Assembly (NCBI RefSeq): GCF_010692325.1
Contig: NZ_JAAHHW010000011.1
Span: 32,322 to 96,321 of the forward strand
Origin: Moorena sp. SIO3I8
Lineage (GTDB): Bacteria; Cyanobacteriota; Cyanobacteriia; Cyanobacteriales; Coleofasciculaceae
Length of the DNA stretch: 64,000 nt
Direction of reading: 5' to 3'
The position numbers and the translations under genes are program-made. The notes beneath the pieces are model-generated. The model did no database searches. It worked only from the letters and a program-made list of their open reading frames with translations, and had not been told where the DNA came from. Below, one piece after another: positions 46,421 through 54,679 of the stretch (position 1 is the stretch's first letter; each line of letters starts with the position of its first letter).

Positions 46421-47872
46421 TTACTCTGAAATCGATGCCAGATACCGGATAGCTTTGATGCCAGGTAATAAAAAGTAAGCGCCTCCCCGAACGACTACAA
46501 ATTGCGGTAAATTTTTAATCCGTTTTCTAATCGGTTTTCCTGGAATTGTGAAAATATCGGTCTTTCCCATTTTTCCAGGGTGGCGATCGCCCACCAAAGG
46601 GTCTGTCTCCTCATAGAGACCGTTAAATTTTGGATTGTTGACCCAAGTATGCTGTATAAACTCAAACTGCCGATTGATATTGGCATTAATACAGATGAAA
46701 TGGATGCCTCGCTCCCCTGGGTTGGGGTTATTGAGGATGGCTTCTGGATCAAACGATGGACTGATCGGTTCTCCATAGGTTCGACCCCGGCGGAGCAGCC
46801 GATGGGTTTTGTTGATGGCTATAGATCTCTCAGTGCCTGGAGCCGGGTCTAAGGAGTCTCGGGGGTTGGAGCGGCGGATATGGGCACCAAAGGGACACCG
46901 AAAACCCTGAGCATCTACATGGTGGTAAGCAAAATCATTCTTATCGATAACGTTCGGGTCATCTCGATCTGGGGACTGCACCAGGGAGGTACCGCTAGGC
47001 CAGCGACCAACCATTTTAGCGGCGAGTTTGAGACGCTCCTCAGGGTTACTGGAGCCGTCAGGATTTTGGGTGACTTCCTCTAGAAAACGCCAAAATTCCT
47101 CAACTTTTTGGCTCAGATGTCGGAAGACCAGGTAACTACCATTGCGACCCAGATCATGGAAGCCAAATTCACCAGACGGCAGAATATTGTGAGGATCGAG
47201 ATCAGGTTTTACCCTGGGACTTTCTGTTAGCAAATTGTATTCATTGGTATAGCCTAGGATAAATTCTCCCGCTTTGATAGTATTATCGGGTGACCCGACC
47301 CGGTTAAGACCTTCAATAATAGGTTGACTAATCCCATCTTGAAAACCAAAGTGTTCTCGAAATCTCCCTGCTTCGTCTTTGAGGGTTAAAGTATCCAATT
47401 TCAGAATAAACTCAACCCCACCTTTGGGCAACTGATCGACCAGTGTGGTACAAAATTCATCCAATTGCTCATCATCAGTGGCATATAGGAGCAGGAGGAT
47501 GTGCACTCTCGTCTGCTGCGGATTCGTTCCCCCCCAAACCCATAATTTCGGATCATTTTCACTGTCCTCATGATCGCCAAGAATACGACTGCGATTAGCT
47601 TCAGTCATGCCTTCCTTAAACTCTGTGGGGAAAGTGCTGAGGGTGCTTTGATGCAAACCTAAAGTGGTTAATCCTTCGTAAGTAAAGGCAATATTTAGGC
47701 AGAGATCGGAGGGGGGATCCTGGCTGGTTTGCACTCGATCTACCAAATTGCTCAGCCACTGTCTAGCTAGAGGGGCGTCCTGGATGTGTAGTAGGACATA
47801 GGCAGCAGCTTTGAGATTACCGCAGCCACTGGCGATAATGCTTTGAATATCCTGAAGTTCAAGGTGAGACAT
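46421..47872 (-). CDS. Dye-decolorising (DyP-type) peroxidase
   Basis: 483 residues. Two ferredoxin-like halves; G176-F-Q-D179-G180 is the DyP GXXDG motif with catalytic Asp179; CPFGAHIRRSNPRD gives proximal His331 and the conserved R338. No Tat signal is seen. The length fits the longer class C/D-like group. Start ATG 47872 follows CAGGAAG; an upstream in-frame start at 47926 overlaps the preceding gene spacer and is less likely. The gene is 60 bp behind the duplicated-domain protein gene, so they are likely co-transcribed. Confidence 0.93.
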   Translation of the reverse strand: MSHLELQDIQSIIASGCGNLKAAAYVLLHIQDAPLARQWLSNLVDRVQTSQDPPSDLCLNIAFTYEGLTTLGLHQSTLSTFPTEFKEGMTEANRSRILGDHEDSENDPKLWVWGGTNPQQTRVHILLLLYATDDEQLDEFCTTLVDQLPKGGVEFILKLDTLTLKDEAGRFREHFGFQDGISQPIIEGLNRVGSPDNTIKAGEFILGYTNEYNLLTESPRVKPDLDPHNILPSGEFGFHDLGRNGSYLVFRHLSQKVEEFWRFLEEVTQNPDGSSNPEERLKLAAKMVGRWPSGTSLVQSPDRDDPNVIDKNDFAYHHVDAQGFRCPFGAHIRRSNPRDSLDPAPGTERSIAINKTHRLLRRGRTYGEPISPSFDPEAILNNPNPGERGIHFICINANINRQFEFIQHTWVNNPKFNGLYEETDPLVGDRHPGKMGKTDIFTIPGKPIRKRIKNLPQFVVVRGGAYFLLPGIKAIRYLASISE

Positions 47873-47932
47873 AGGGCTTCCTGGAGTACTCGTTAATAGG
47901 ACATAGCAGCTATAAAAGAGGGGCAATTTAAC

Positions 47933-49255
47933 TCAGAACCGAGACAGCCATGCTTGCTGTTGAGCAGTGTCTAAAGGTTGGAACAGTCCAGCTCGAATCT
48001 GGGCATTGTTGCTGATGTTGACCGCTGAAAGATTGGGATAGGCCGCATACCAAACCTGGCTGCGAATCTGATACTTGCGAAGGACAGCTTTATAAATTTG
48101 TTCATCTCTAGCACCACCCTTTACCAGCCAACTGGTTTTGGGATAATCCACCCCGTGACCAAAGATTATGTTTAATCCCCAGGCTAATTTGTTGATGAAG
48201 TCATTCATATAGTCTTCTAAGTTGAAATCGTAGTTGCTCATAAACAGCACCCGTCGGCCTTGATCAATCACCACCCAGCGGGCGAAGTGAATGGTGTCTA
48301 CCCCATATAGATTGAGCAGAGGAACCGTTCCCAAATCACCGTTGTTAAAGACGTGACGAGTGGCAAAATTAGCCAGCCAAAGAATGACCCTCAGGGTGAT
48401 GTAGCGGAACCAACCCGGTTTGACAAAACCCACCACACTGAATTGATTTTGACTAAAAAAGTCTTCATCTTGGGCAAGGTGAAGGCGATGAAACTGACTT
48501 AGTCTAAATTTTGGATCCTGCCTAGGATGAGGAGCTGTTTCCTCTTTCCAGCGCAAAATTGCAACGAATAGGGGGGAGATTGGCAAGAAGGCCAATCCTA
48601 GCAGCAGGATTAAGAACAAGCCAACGATCAGATGCAGCTTGTCTCGAATCTGCCACCCTAGATCGGGGGGTACTGCCGGAGTCAGAGCCCAGGAGAGGGA
48701 GGGATCTTGCTTCACAAAGTTCTGAATGGCCCGACGAACCGTATCCACATCGGAACCGTCAGCTCCTTGCTGGTGCTGGTAGCGATCTAGAAAGAGCTCG
48801 ATCTTGTCGTGCAAGTCGGCTTCCTGGCGAACCTGTTGTACTGTGCGACCTATGGTGTTCACATAGAAGGTCTGAGTATTGACCCGGTGTTTCTGCAGGT
48901 AGGCGATCCGGCTGCTGACAGTGAGCCGCTGGGGGGAGGGATAGCCTTCGCAGTGGCTAAAAATTCGATCCAACCCATAACCACCCTGCTCCGCTAGTGA
49001 GCGCACATACTCCTTCAGAGGAGCTTCAAGGCAATTTGAGAAGGCCAGACTGGGCGGAATTGTGATGCCTAGTAGGGGATCTTTAACCGCCTCCAGGATG
49101 ACAAACCTGGCGAAATGAACCTGCGGAAACTGAGCAAAGGGAATCAGGTCGTTATGCCCGACGTTTTGCTGGATGGACTGGAGCACTTCCCTCAGGCAGT
49201 CCATCTGGTCAGCCTTAATTGGAGCGATTACGGTGAGGGTTTCTTGGTAGGTCAT
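47933..49255 (-). CDS. Uncharacterised membrane protein with internally duplicated domain
   Basis: 440 residues. An N-terminal domain (1-180; LTVIAPIKADQMDCLREVL...QVHFARFVIL...GGYGLDRIFSHCEGYP), one hydrophobic segment (about 206-233), and a C-terminal domain (310-440; TIHFARWVVID...LAWGLNIIFGHGVDYP). HFAR at 47-50 and 323-326 and the following (F/H)x(H/G)xxxYP segments show that the two halves are related. The pattern suggests dimeric alpha/beta-barrel-like domains, the fold also used by DyP. Function unknown; neighbours suggest a role in lipid peroxide chemistry. Confidence 0.7.
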   Translation of the reverse strand: MTYQETLTVIAPIKADQMDCLREVLQSIQQNVGHNDLIPFAQFPQVHFARFVILEAVKDPLLGITIPPSLAFSNCLEAPLKEYVRSLAEQGGYGLDRIFSHCEGYPSPQRLTVSSRIAYLQKHRVNTQTFYVNTIGRTVQQVRQEADLHDKIELFLDRYQHQQGADGSDVDTVRRAIQNFVKQDPSLSWALTPAVPPDLGWQIRDKLHLIVGLFLILLLGLAFLPISPLFVAILRWKEETAPHPRQDPKFRLSQFHRLHLAQDEDFFSQNQFSVVGFVKPGWFRYITLRVILWLANFATRHVFNNGDLGTVPLLNLYGVDTIHFARWVVIDQGRRVLFMSNYDFNLEDYMNDFINKLAWGLNIIFGHGVDYPKTSWLVKGGARDEQIYKAVLRKYQIRSQVWYAAYPNLSAVNISNNAQIRAGLFQPLDTAQQQAWLSRF

Positions 49256-49324
49256 ACACCTGTACCGATAGGGGGATCTCTTCTCTAGTCAGGTTATTGG
49301 CCAGCCTAGAGACCATTTGGGCGA

Positions 49325-49756
49325 TTAAAATTCCAGGGAGAAACACAACACCCGGGTTGTGTCCCAGTAGGTTTGACCCAGATAAAGACCAGGAGAAACC
49401 TCCCGAATTTCATCGCGAATTTTTTGGGCCACAAACGATGTTTTGGAATAGTCCAAAATCGTGGCTTCTCCCTGGGTGAACCAGCTCTCGCCGGGATCAA
49501 CTTTGGCTTTGATCATCTGGATACTAAATAGGCTGACACGATTGAGTAAGAAGCCCTGATCTCGATAAAATACCTTCCCCTGCCAGGCTAATAACTTGAC
49601 TAAGCCAGAGCAGATATTGCCTGTAGGCAGGCTTGTCAAAAATAAGACAGTGCCTTTCCCTTCTCCATTGGGGATGTCACCCATGGGACTGCGCTGATAC
49701 AGCTGATCCAACTCGGCCGGAGATAATTTCTGAAGGTCTGCTGTCGTCATGGTCAT
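49325..49756 (-). CDS. Conserved hypothetical protein, first gene of the heme-enzyme cluster
   Basis: 143 residues. LQKLSPAELDQLYQRSPMGDIPNGEGKG, LAWQGKVFYRD, ILDYSKTSFVAQKIRDEIREVSPGLYLGQTYW. No membrane segment or known catalytic motif; I recall similar small proteins next to bacterial peroxidase genes, without a described function. AGGAAG precedes the ATG. It is 69 bp upstream of the duplicated-domain gene and is the first of four closely spaced minus-strand genes. Confidence 0.7.
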   Translation of the reverse strand: MTMTTADLQKLSPAELDQLYQRSPMGDIPNGEGKGTVLFLTSLPTGNICSGLVKLLAWQGKVFYRDQGFLLNRVSLFSIQMIKAKVDPGESWFTQGEATILDYSKTSFVAQKIRDEIREVSPGLYLGQTYWDTTRVLCFSLEF

Positions 49757-50177
49757 CTCTAGAATCTTCCTTATTGGTGATTGAATGGGTTAGACAGGTA
49801 TCGGTTTGTCGGTTTCAGAAACGGGGTGGGCTAAAGAAGCGAGTTTCTCTGAGAATTGCTATATCCTTGGTTGGAGTTCTGTGGTATCTCACCCCTAACT
49901 TTTAATTTAATACATTCATCCTGTTTATGGGGTGGTGTTGTTTTTCTGTGTTTAAAAACTTAATCAGAACGGCAACCCATGACTGACAATTTAAAAGCGA
50001 ATGAATTTTGTCAATACGTCTACGGAGAAGTCGAACCGGTGTAGTGGGGAAAGCGAATGGTGGATTAATAATGCGAGTTAATACCGAGATTATGAACCGA
50101 ATCCTAGCCGAAGAAAGCTGCTGCTCAAGGGATTGATAAACAGCACCCTGCCTTGCTAGTCCAAAACCTAAGCCCGG

Positions 50178-50465
50178 TGGCACACCACCAAGAAGCTCGA
50201 AATTCCCAAAGGTTTATTTTTAGAGTTTTTACCCCCTTACTCTCCTGAGTTACAGCCAGCAGAGCGGTTATGGCCTCTTCTAGATCAGGCGCTCATCAAT
50301 CGGGTATTTGAGACGATAGAAGCATTGGAAGAAGCAATTTTCCAGCTTTGTCGTCAACTCATCAAGCAACCTCAAATACTTAGGAGGTTGACTCAATTCC
50401 ATTGGTGGCCGTCATTGACAACTTGCATTGTCTAATTAAACGGATTCCATATTATTATAAATAAC
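50178..50465 (+). pseudogene. IS630-family transposase, C-terminal remnant
   Basis: The frame LEIPKGLFLEFLPPYSPELQPAERLWPLLDQALINRVFETIEALEEAI is the end of an IS630/Tc1-type DDE transposase; the catalytic Glu lies in QPAERLW. The N-terminal two thirds are absent and the preceding DNA is scrambled, so it is a relic. Confidence 0.85.
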
Positions 50466-50609
50466 TTGGGTACAGCTCAGATTTTCGGCTCTCCTAGACT
50501 GATGATATTAAATTAGTAGTTTAATAGTAGTTTAAATGAAGCTTAACCCCTTAAATAGCAAGGGATTCAATAAACTAAAAATACATTGTCTTGATGCAGT
50601 CGCTCATGG

Positions 50610-50714
50610 TTTGAATTTACCGTAAGATAGGGTCGCCTTATTAAAAAATATTTAACCCTTTTCTGCATAACCTGCTAACTATAAAGGCTCCACTATCTAA
50701 GGTTTTGTCTCCGG
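50610..50714 (+). mobile_element. ~100-bp element nested in a palindromic repeat (copy 2)
   Basis: Ends TTACCGTAAGATAGGGTCGC and GGTTTTGTCTCCGG match those of the element at 21284-21381. It lies exactly between CGCTCATGG and GGGGGAAACCCCC, which are contiguous in other copies of the host repeat, so it was inserted there. Confidence 0.55.
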
Positions 50715-50911
50715 GGGAAACCCCCAAGACCGCGCTGCATCGCTTTTATTAAAATTGCATTTTTAAATTACTCAAAGCCTTACTTATTAAGCCCTGAGCG
50801 CGATTATTTTATACTAATTTATCATCACCACACATAGGATAGCCACTTTTTGTTGCCAACCCTACAAGCTAAAAACTGGTATTTTATTTCTTTTCTACTC
50901 TCTTAAATAAT

Positions 50912-51334
50912 TCAGTTCTCAGTAATTTTGTTTAAGCGATCGCAAATCCCTCTTAGTTTGGTTTGACTACACACTGGATCTCGTGGTGCTGGCAATTCTG
51001 TGTTGGGCCATGTGGGTAAATCAAAACAGGGACAACAGGTTGGTGGTATGCCAGCGGTTTTAATGGGTACAGGCATATCACAACGGGAACAAGGCAGTAT
51101 ATCCCACTTGGGTGTTAATAAATCCGCAATTGTTTCATCAGTTCCTTCCAGGTAACAATCACCAGTCTCTGGTGAAATAGCTAGCTGCCAAATCGTTTCA
51201 AATTCTTGGCTGTAGTGCTTGCCATTTGTTAATGATTGTGGCTGCATAGCTAAAAAACCATTGTGCATCACAACTTTTTTGCCTAACTGGAACCAGTAGG
51301 TGAGATAGCGTTTGACTTGTTGTTCAGATGCCAT
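50912..51334 (-). CDS. Conserved cyanobacterial protein with Cys pairs
   Basis: 140 residues. N-terminal part EQQVKRYLTYWFQLGKKVVMHNG is conserved-looking; the C-terminal half has LPCSRCDMPVPI and PPTCCPCFDLP, two Cys pairs that may bind zinc. Function unknown. 79 bp downstream of cobU on the same strand, so possibly co-transcribed with it. Confidence 0.7.
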   Translation of the reverse strand: MASEQQVKRYLTYWFQLGKKVVMHNGFLAMQPQSLTNGKHYSQEFETIWQLAISPETGDCYLEGTDETIADLLTPKWDILPCSRCDMPVPIKTAGIPPTCCPCFDLPTWPNTELPAPRDPVCSQTKLRGICDRLNKITEN

Positions 51335-51413
51335 GGCTTTGTTAGTAGTTATTTGTTAGGAGTTATTTTTAATCCCCACTGCTGGTCTCTTCCCCCTCTT
51401 GCCATGGATTGGA

Positions 51414-52019
51414 TTAGGTTTGAGGTGATTGGCCAACAGTACCATTATAGGGTAATGGTTGACCCAAAGTACTGAGATTAAGCACATGACCACCGGTGAC
51501 TAAGTAGACTGGGTTAGCCAAGTGCCCCAAATGACGCACCACATTTCCCAAGCGATCGCGAAACGCCCTACCCATAGGATAAGCTGGAACCACTCCCCAG
51601 CCAGCCTCTTCTGCAACAAAAATTACAGAACCTTTAACCTTGGTCAAACTATTCCATAAGCTTTGTAACGTTTGGTGCCAAACGGTATCATTCTGTTCTA
51701 GGCAATTGGCAACCCAGGTTCCTAGAGAATCGACTAGCAGGCAGTGATTGATGTCAGAATAGTTGGTAATTGTTGCTGCCAAGTCCAGTGGTACCAAAAG
51801 AGTTGTCCAGGAACTGGGGCGTCGCTGCTGATGTTTTTCAATCCGGGCCAGCCACTCTAGATCATCCGGGTTGGTTGTGGCAGTAGCGACGTATATTACC
51901 GATTTCCCAGTCTGCATCGCCAGGGTTTCTGCCCACTCGCTTTTGCCAGACCTGGATGGCCCGGTGACTAAAATTAAATTACTGGTAAATTTGGTACTGG
52001 TAAATTTGGTACTATTCAA
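51414..52019 (-). CDS. cobU: Adenosylcobinamide kinase / adenosylcobinamide-phosphate guanylyltransferase
   Basis: 201 residues. P-loop VTGPSRSGKS, YVATATTNPDDLEW, the kinase/GMP-binding histidine region RIEKHQQRRPSSW, LLVDSLGTWVAN, and VFVAEEAGWGVVP-like IFVAEEAGWGVVPAYPMGRAFRD identify CobU, which attaches the nucleotide loop precursor in cobalamin (pseudocobalamin) synthesis. The N-terminus STKFTSTKFTS arises from a 15-bp tandem duplication. No cobalamin riboswitch was seen upstream. Confidence 0.95.
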   Translation of the reverse strand: MNSTKFTSTKFTSNLILVTGPSRSGKSEWAETLAMQTGKSVIYVATATTNPDDLEWLARIEKHQQRRPSSWTTLLVPLDLAATITNYSDINHCLLVDSLGTWVANCLEQNDTVWHQTLQSLWNSLTKVKGSVIFVAEEAGWGVVPAYPMGRAFRDRLGNVVRHLGHLANPVYLVTGGHVLNLSTLGQPLPYNGTVGQSPQT

Positions 52020-52126
52020 GGCTATTGGGACTTATATTGCCATTGCGCGAAAATTAATAAAGCTTATAGTTCAATAATGGGCATCTTCCCCCTTGAAATC
52101 AACTATATTTACTCAAATCAGTCTTC

Positions 52127-52852
52127 ATGAAATCAAAATTGCGACGGATCGAGACAACACTAAATCAGTTAGCAAAAGCTAGTGCCACTGATTCATCAAA
52201 ACCATCCCCAGCTGTGGCTGATCAAACTAATCACCAACAAGCAGGTGTAGTAAGTCGTAGAAATAAAAAGGAACCTTCTTTCTCTATGGCAGTACAACCG
52301 TTCCCTACTCGCCAGGATGAACAGAAGATACCGACTCTGCCTAGATTGAAATACCCTAAACTGGGAAACCATCGCCATGGTGCTAACCCAGCTTTGGCCA
52401 TGAATCTGTTGCAAGACATTGAGGGAATTGTTCTGGGTTGGCAGCAGGAACTGCACAAAATCCTCCGGCAAATTCAAGACCTATACTTAGAAGGACCAAT
52501 TGTTGATGGCTGGTTAGAGTCTCAAGCGAGTCAACCCCAAGATGCCATAGGAACCGTAAGACTAGCCCATGGTGACCGGATGATGGACTATGTGGATGAA
52601 GGGGTTGAGGTATCGAATACTAATGTTACGTATCAATCTCCTCGTACTGGTTACCGTCTTTGTGGCTTGGATGAGCAGGGTCAATCTTGGTCAAGGTCTT
52701 GTCCAGCAGATCAGGTTCCCAGTGTGAGCATGGCAATCGCTCGTTATCAAAAACTGCGACAACTGTTAATTCGGAAAAAATACCTCGAAGATCGCCTCAG
52801 CCAACTAGCAGAAACATTAACTGTGATGCACTCTCAGCTGAATAGACCTTAA
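52127..52852 (+). CDS. Hypothetical cyanobacterial protein
   Basis: 241 residues. Disordered N-terminus (1-85), then a helical segment LLQDIEGIVLGWQQELHKILRQIQDLYLEGPIVDGWLES, a short beta-like domain with GYRLCGLDEQGQSWSRSCP, and a C-terminal coiled coil YQKLRQLLIRKKYLEDRLSQLAE. I recognise similar proteins as cyanobacteria-specific but know no function. Divergent from cobU. Confidence 0.7.
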   Translation: MKSKLRRIETTLNQLAKASATDSSKPSPAVADQTNHQQAGVVSRRNKKEPSFSMAVQPFPTRQDEQKIPTLPRLKYPKLGNHRHGANPALAMNLLQDIEGIVLGWQQELHKILRQIQDLYLEGPIVDGWLESQASQPQDAIGTVRLAHGDRMMDYVDEGVEVSNTNVTYQSPRTGYRLCGLDEQGQSWSRSCPADQVPSVSMAIARYQKLRQLLIRKKYLEDRLSQLAETLTVMHSQLNRP

Positions 52853-52880
52853 TCAAAGCTGCTGATCGGACCGTCAATTT

Positions 52881-53012
52881 TTGCGATTGACCTTGGCCAA
52901 AAGGCCACGCTGCGCGAATGGTCACGCTTTCGGCAAAGCCGAAGCTTCCGCTAAAAGCGATTGACCGTAGGTCACGCTTTCGGCAAAGCCGACGCTGCGC
53001 GAACGCGATCGC
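52881..53012. repeat. GC-rich repeat array ending in a HIP1 site
   Basis: Modules TTGGCCAAAAGGCCACGC, GGTCACGCTTTCGGCAAAGCC, TTCCGCTAAAAGCGATT, a second GGTCACGCTTTCGGCAAAGCC and CGCTGCGCGAACGCGATCGC; same module order as 21416-21564. Confidence 0.9.
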
Positions 53013-53054
53013 ACTCACTTAGGGTTTACTCAATTAGAGCCGATGCTTCCCAAG

Positions 53055-54200
53055 CTAAAAACTACCTGGAATCTCTCTAACAAAGCCCAAATGGGGTTCG
53101 ATGCGACCTGTACTCATGCTCACCCAAGCTAGTCCTTCCGAAGTTCCGATCCACAACTTGTTACCAGTATTAGGAGCTAATGCCAGAATACGACTAGAGG
53201 GTAGCTTGCCTAGTTTAGCCAACACTTCTCCACTGTCTCGTTTAATTTTAAATAAGCCATTATCCGTACCAACCCAAACATTACCATCTAGATCAAACTG
53301 CACAGCAGTGACATTACGTCCTCTTAGGGGAGTTACAGACCTGAACACTTCGTAAGTGTCTGGGTTAATCACCAGTAAACTATTAGGAGTGCCAGCCCAT
53401 AGCATTCCCTCCGGTCCTCGGGTCAAGGTTTGCACGGTGTTTCCTGGTAAATCCTTGATGCGAGCAATTACAAAAGCACTAGCAGTATCGACTCGCACTA
53501 GCCCTTCTAGAGTCCCCACCCACAGCTGACCCTCTTCATCTAGAGTCAAAGCATTGGCACTGACACCGGGTAATTTTTGTAACGTTGTCATCAACAATCC
53601 CTGGTCAGGGCTAATCAGAGCCAGACCGCGATCGCTTCCCACCCAAAGATAGCCACGAGTGTCAATCAACAGGGACAACACATTATTAGACGGTAAGGTA
53701 AAGTTTTGGGCATTAATTTCATTATTACGAGGGTCTATACGCAATAGTCCTTCATAGGTTCCTACCCAAATCCGCCCTACCCGGTCTTGAGTTATAGCAC
53801 CAACAGTGTAATTGGGGAGACTGAGGCGAGTGCGGATTTTTCCAGTATTGGGGTCAATTCTAGTTAATCCTAGCCAAGAGCCCACCCAAAGCTCACCAGT
53901 AAAATCCGGTTGCAACGCAGACACCCGAAAATCCGCTGGCAGGGGCTGGGTTTCTTGCCTGAGGCGTTGATCAGGCAAAGGTCTAGTGGGCGGCGGAGGG
54001 TTTCCCCCGGAGGTGGGGGGGGATACCTCTTTATTTACCGAGTTAGTGGATAACTGTGTCTGAGCGATCGCTGTTGAAAAATATGATAAATAGTTGTTTG
54101 GCTCACTGTCTGGGATTGACACAGGTAAGATTTGCCCCAGCAGTGTAGCACTGACTACCAGGCCGATACGGTTAGTTAAGCATGCCATTATTTTCAGCAT
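53055..54200 (-). CDS. Exported beta-propeller protein (two-component-regulator propeller type)
   Basis: 381 residues. Signal-like N-terminus (IGLVVSATLLGQILPVSIP), a Pro-rich linker (about 60-85), then seven-bladed-type repeats: LWVGSWLGLTRIDPNTG, IWVGTYEGLLRIDPRNN, LWVGSDRGLALISPD, LWVGTLEGLVRVD, LWAGTPNSLLVINPD, VWVGTDNGLFKIKRD, LWIGTSEGLAWVS. These Reg_prop repeats normally form the sensor part of hybrid histidine kinases, but no kinase domain follows. Probably a periplasmic binding or scaffold protein. Confidence 0.9.
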   Translation of the reverse strand: MLKIMACLTNRIGLVVSATLLGQILPVSIPDSEPNNYLSYFSTAIAQTQLSTNSVNKEVSPPTSGGNPPPPTRPLPDQRLRQETQPLPADFRVSALQPDFTGELWVGSWLGLTRIDPNTGKIRTRLSLPNYTVGAITQDRVGRIWVGTYEGLLRIDPRNNEINAQNFTLPSNNVLSLLIDTRGYLWVGSDRGLALISPDQGLLMTTLQKLPGVSANALTLDEEGQLWVGTLEGLVRVDTASAFVIARIKDLPGNTVQTLTRGPEGMLWAGTPNSLLVINPDTYEVFRSVTPLRGRNVTAVQFDLDGNVWVGTDNGLFKIKRDSGEVLAKLGKLPSSRILALAPNTGNKLWIGTSEGLAWVSMSTGRIEPHLGFVREIPGSF

Positions 54201-54679
54201 CTTGATTAAGTCTTTTGTTGATCAGGAATTACTGTCACAAGCCCCGCTGCCCAACCTTGTCAAGGAACCTATTATAGTCAATTTTATCGTTTTTGTTACA
54301 AAAATGTGATAAATATTTACATTTAGTGACGTTATAAGAGGAGCTGATACATTCCTAAAGAATATTTGAGGTTCAAGTGATCCAATTACCTGGTATATTT
54401 CAAAATGATTAAGAAATTCTGAATTGCCTTAGCGACTTGACCCACTAGCAACCCTGGACCAATCAGCGGAGCGGTCGGGTTAGTAAGTAAAGCTACAGGT
54501 AATCCCCAACATTAGCCACAAACAGGTGATTGTGGAATCGGTGTTGTGCCCTTCTTCAGGCTTAGAAAACAAGCCTAGATGGGTTGTTTGTTCTCTTAGC
54601 TAGGAGCAACACACAACACTAAGAAAAGAAAATCTATTCTAGCGATAGCAACATTCAGTAGTTCCTAAGGAAGCAACGC
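54201..54679. promoter_or_regulatory. rbc operon upstream region
   Basis: 479 bp without an ORF, upstream of rbcL and divergent from the propeller gene. CCAATCAGCGGAGCGGTCGG and the stretch CTTAGCTAGGAGCAACAC-ACAACACTAAG near 54596-54624, which contains an imperfect CTTAG...CTAAG inverted repeat, could be regulator or leader elements. TAAGGAAG (54665-54672) is the rbcL ribosome binding site. Confidence 0.5.

Larger units (their letters stand above)
49757..50911. other. 1155-bp region of mobile-element debris
   Basis: Besides the IS630 relic it holds (50585-50757) a palindromic repeat TGTCTTGATGCAGTCGCTC ... GGGGGAAACCCCC ... CGCGCTGCATCGC that is split by a ~100-bp insert. No intact gene. 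Confidence 0.7.

Noticed and set aside
49902..50183. 93-codon minus-strand frame, or a group II intron remnant
   Set aside because: The peptide has no recognisable family and overlaps mobile-element debris; no intron domain V hairpin was seen.
52020..52126. Cobalamin riboswitch upstream of cobU
   Set aside because: The 107-bp divergent gap is too short and lacks the B12-box-like conserved core.
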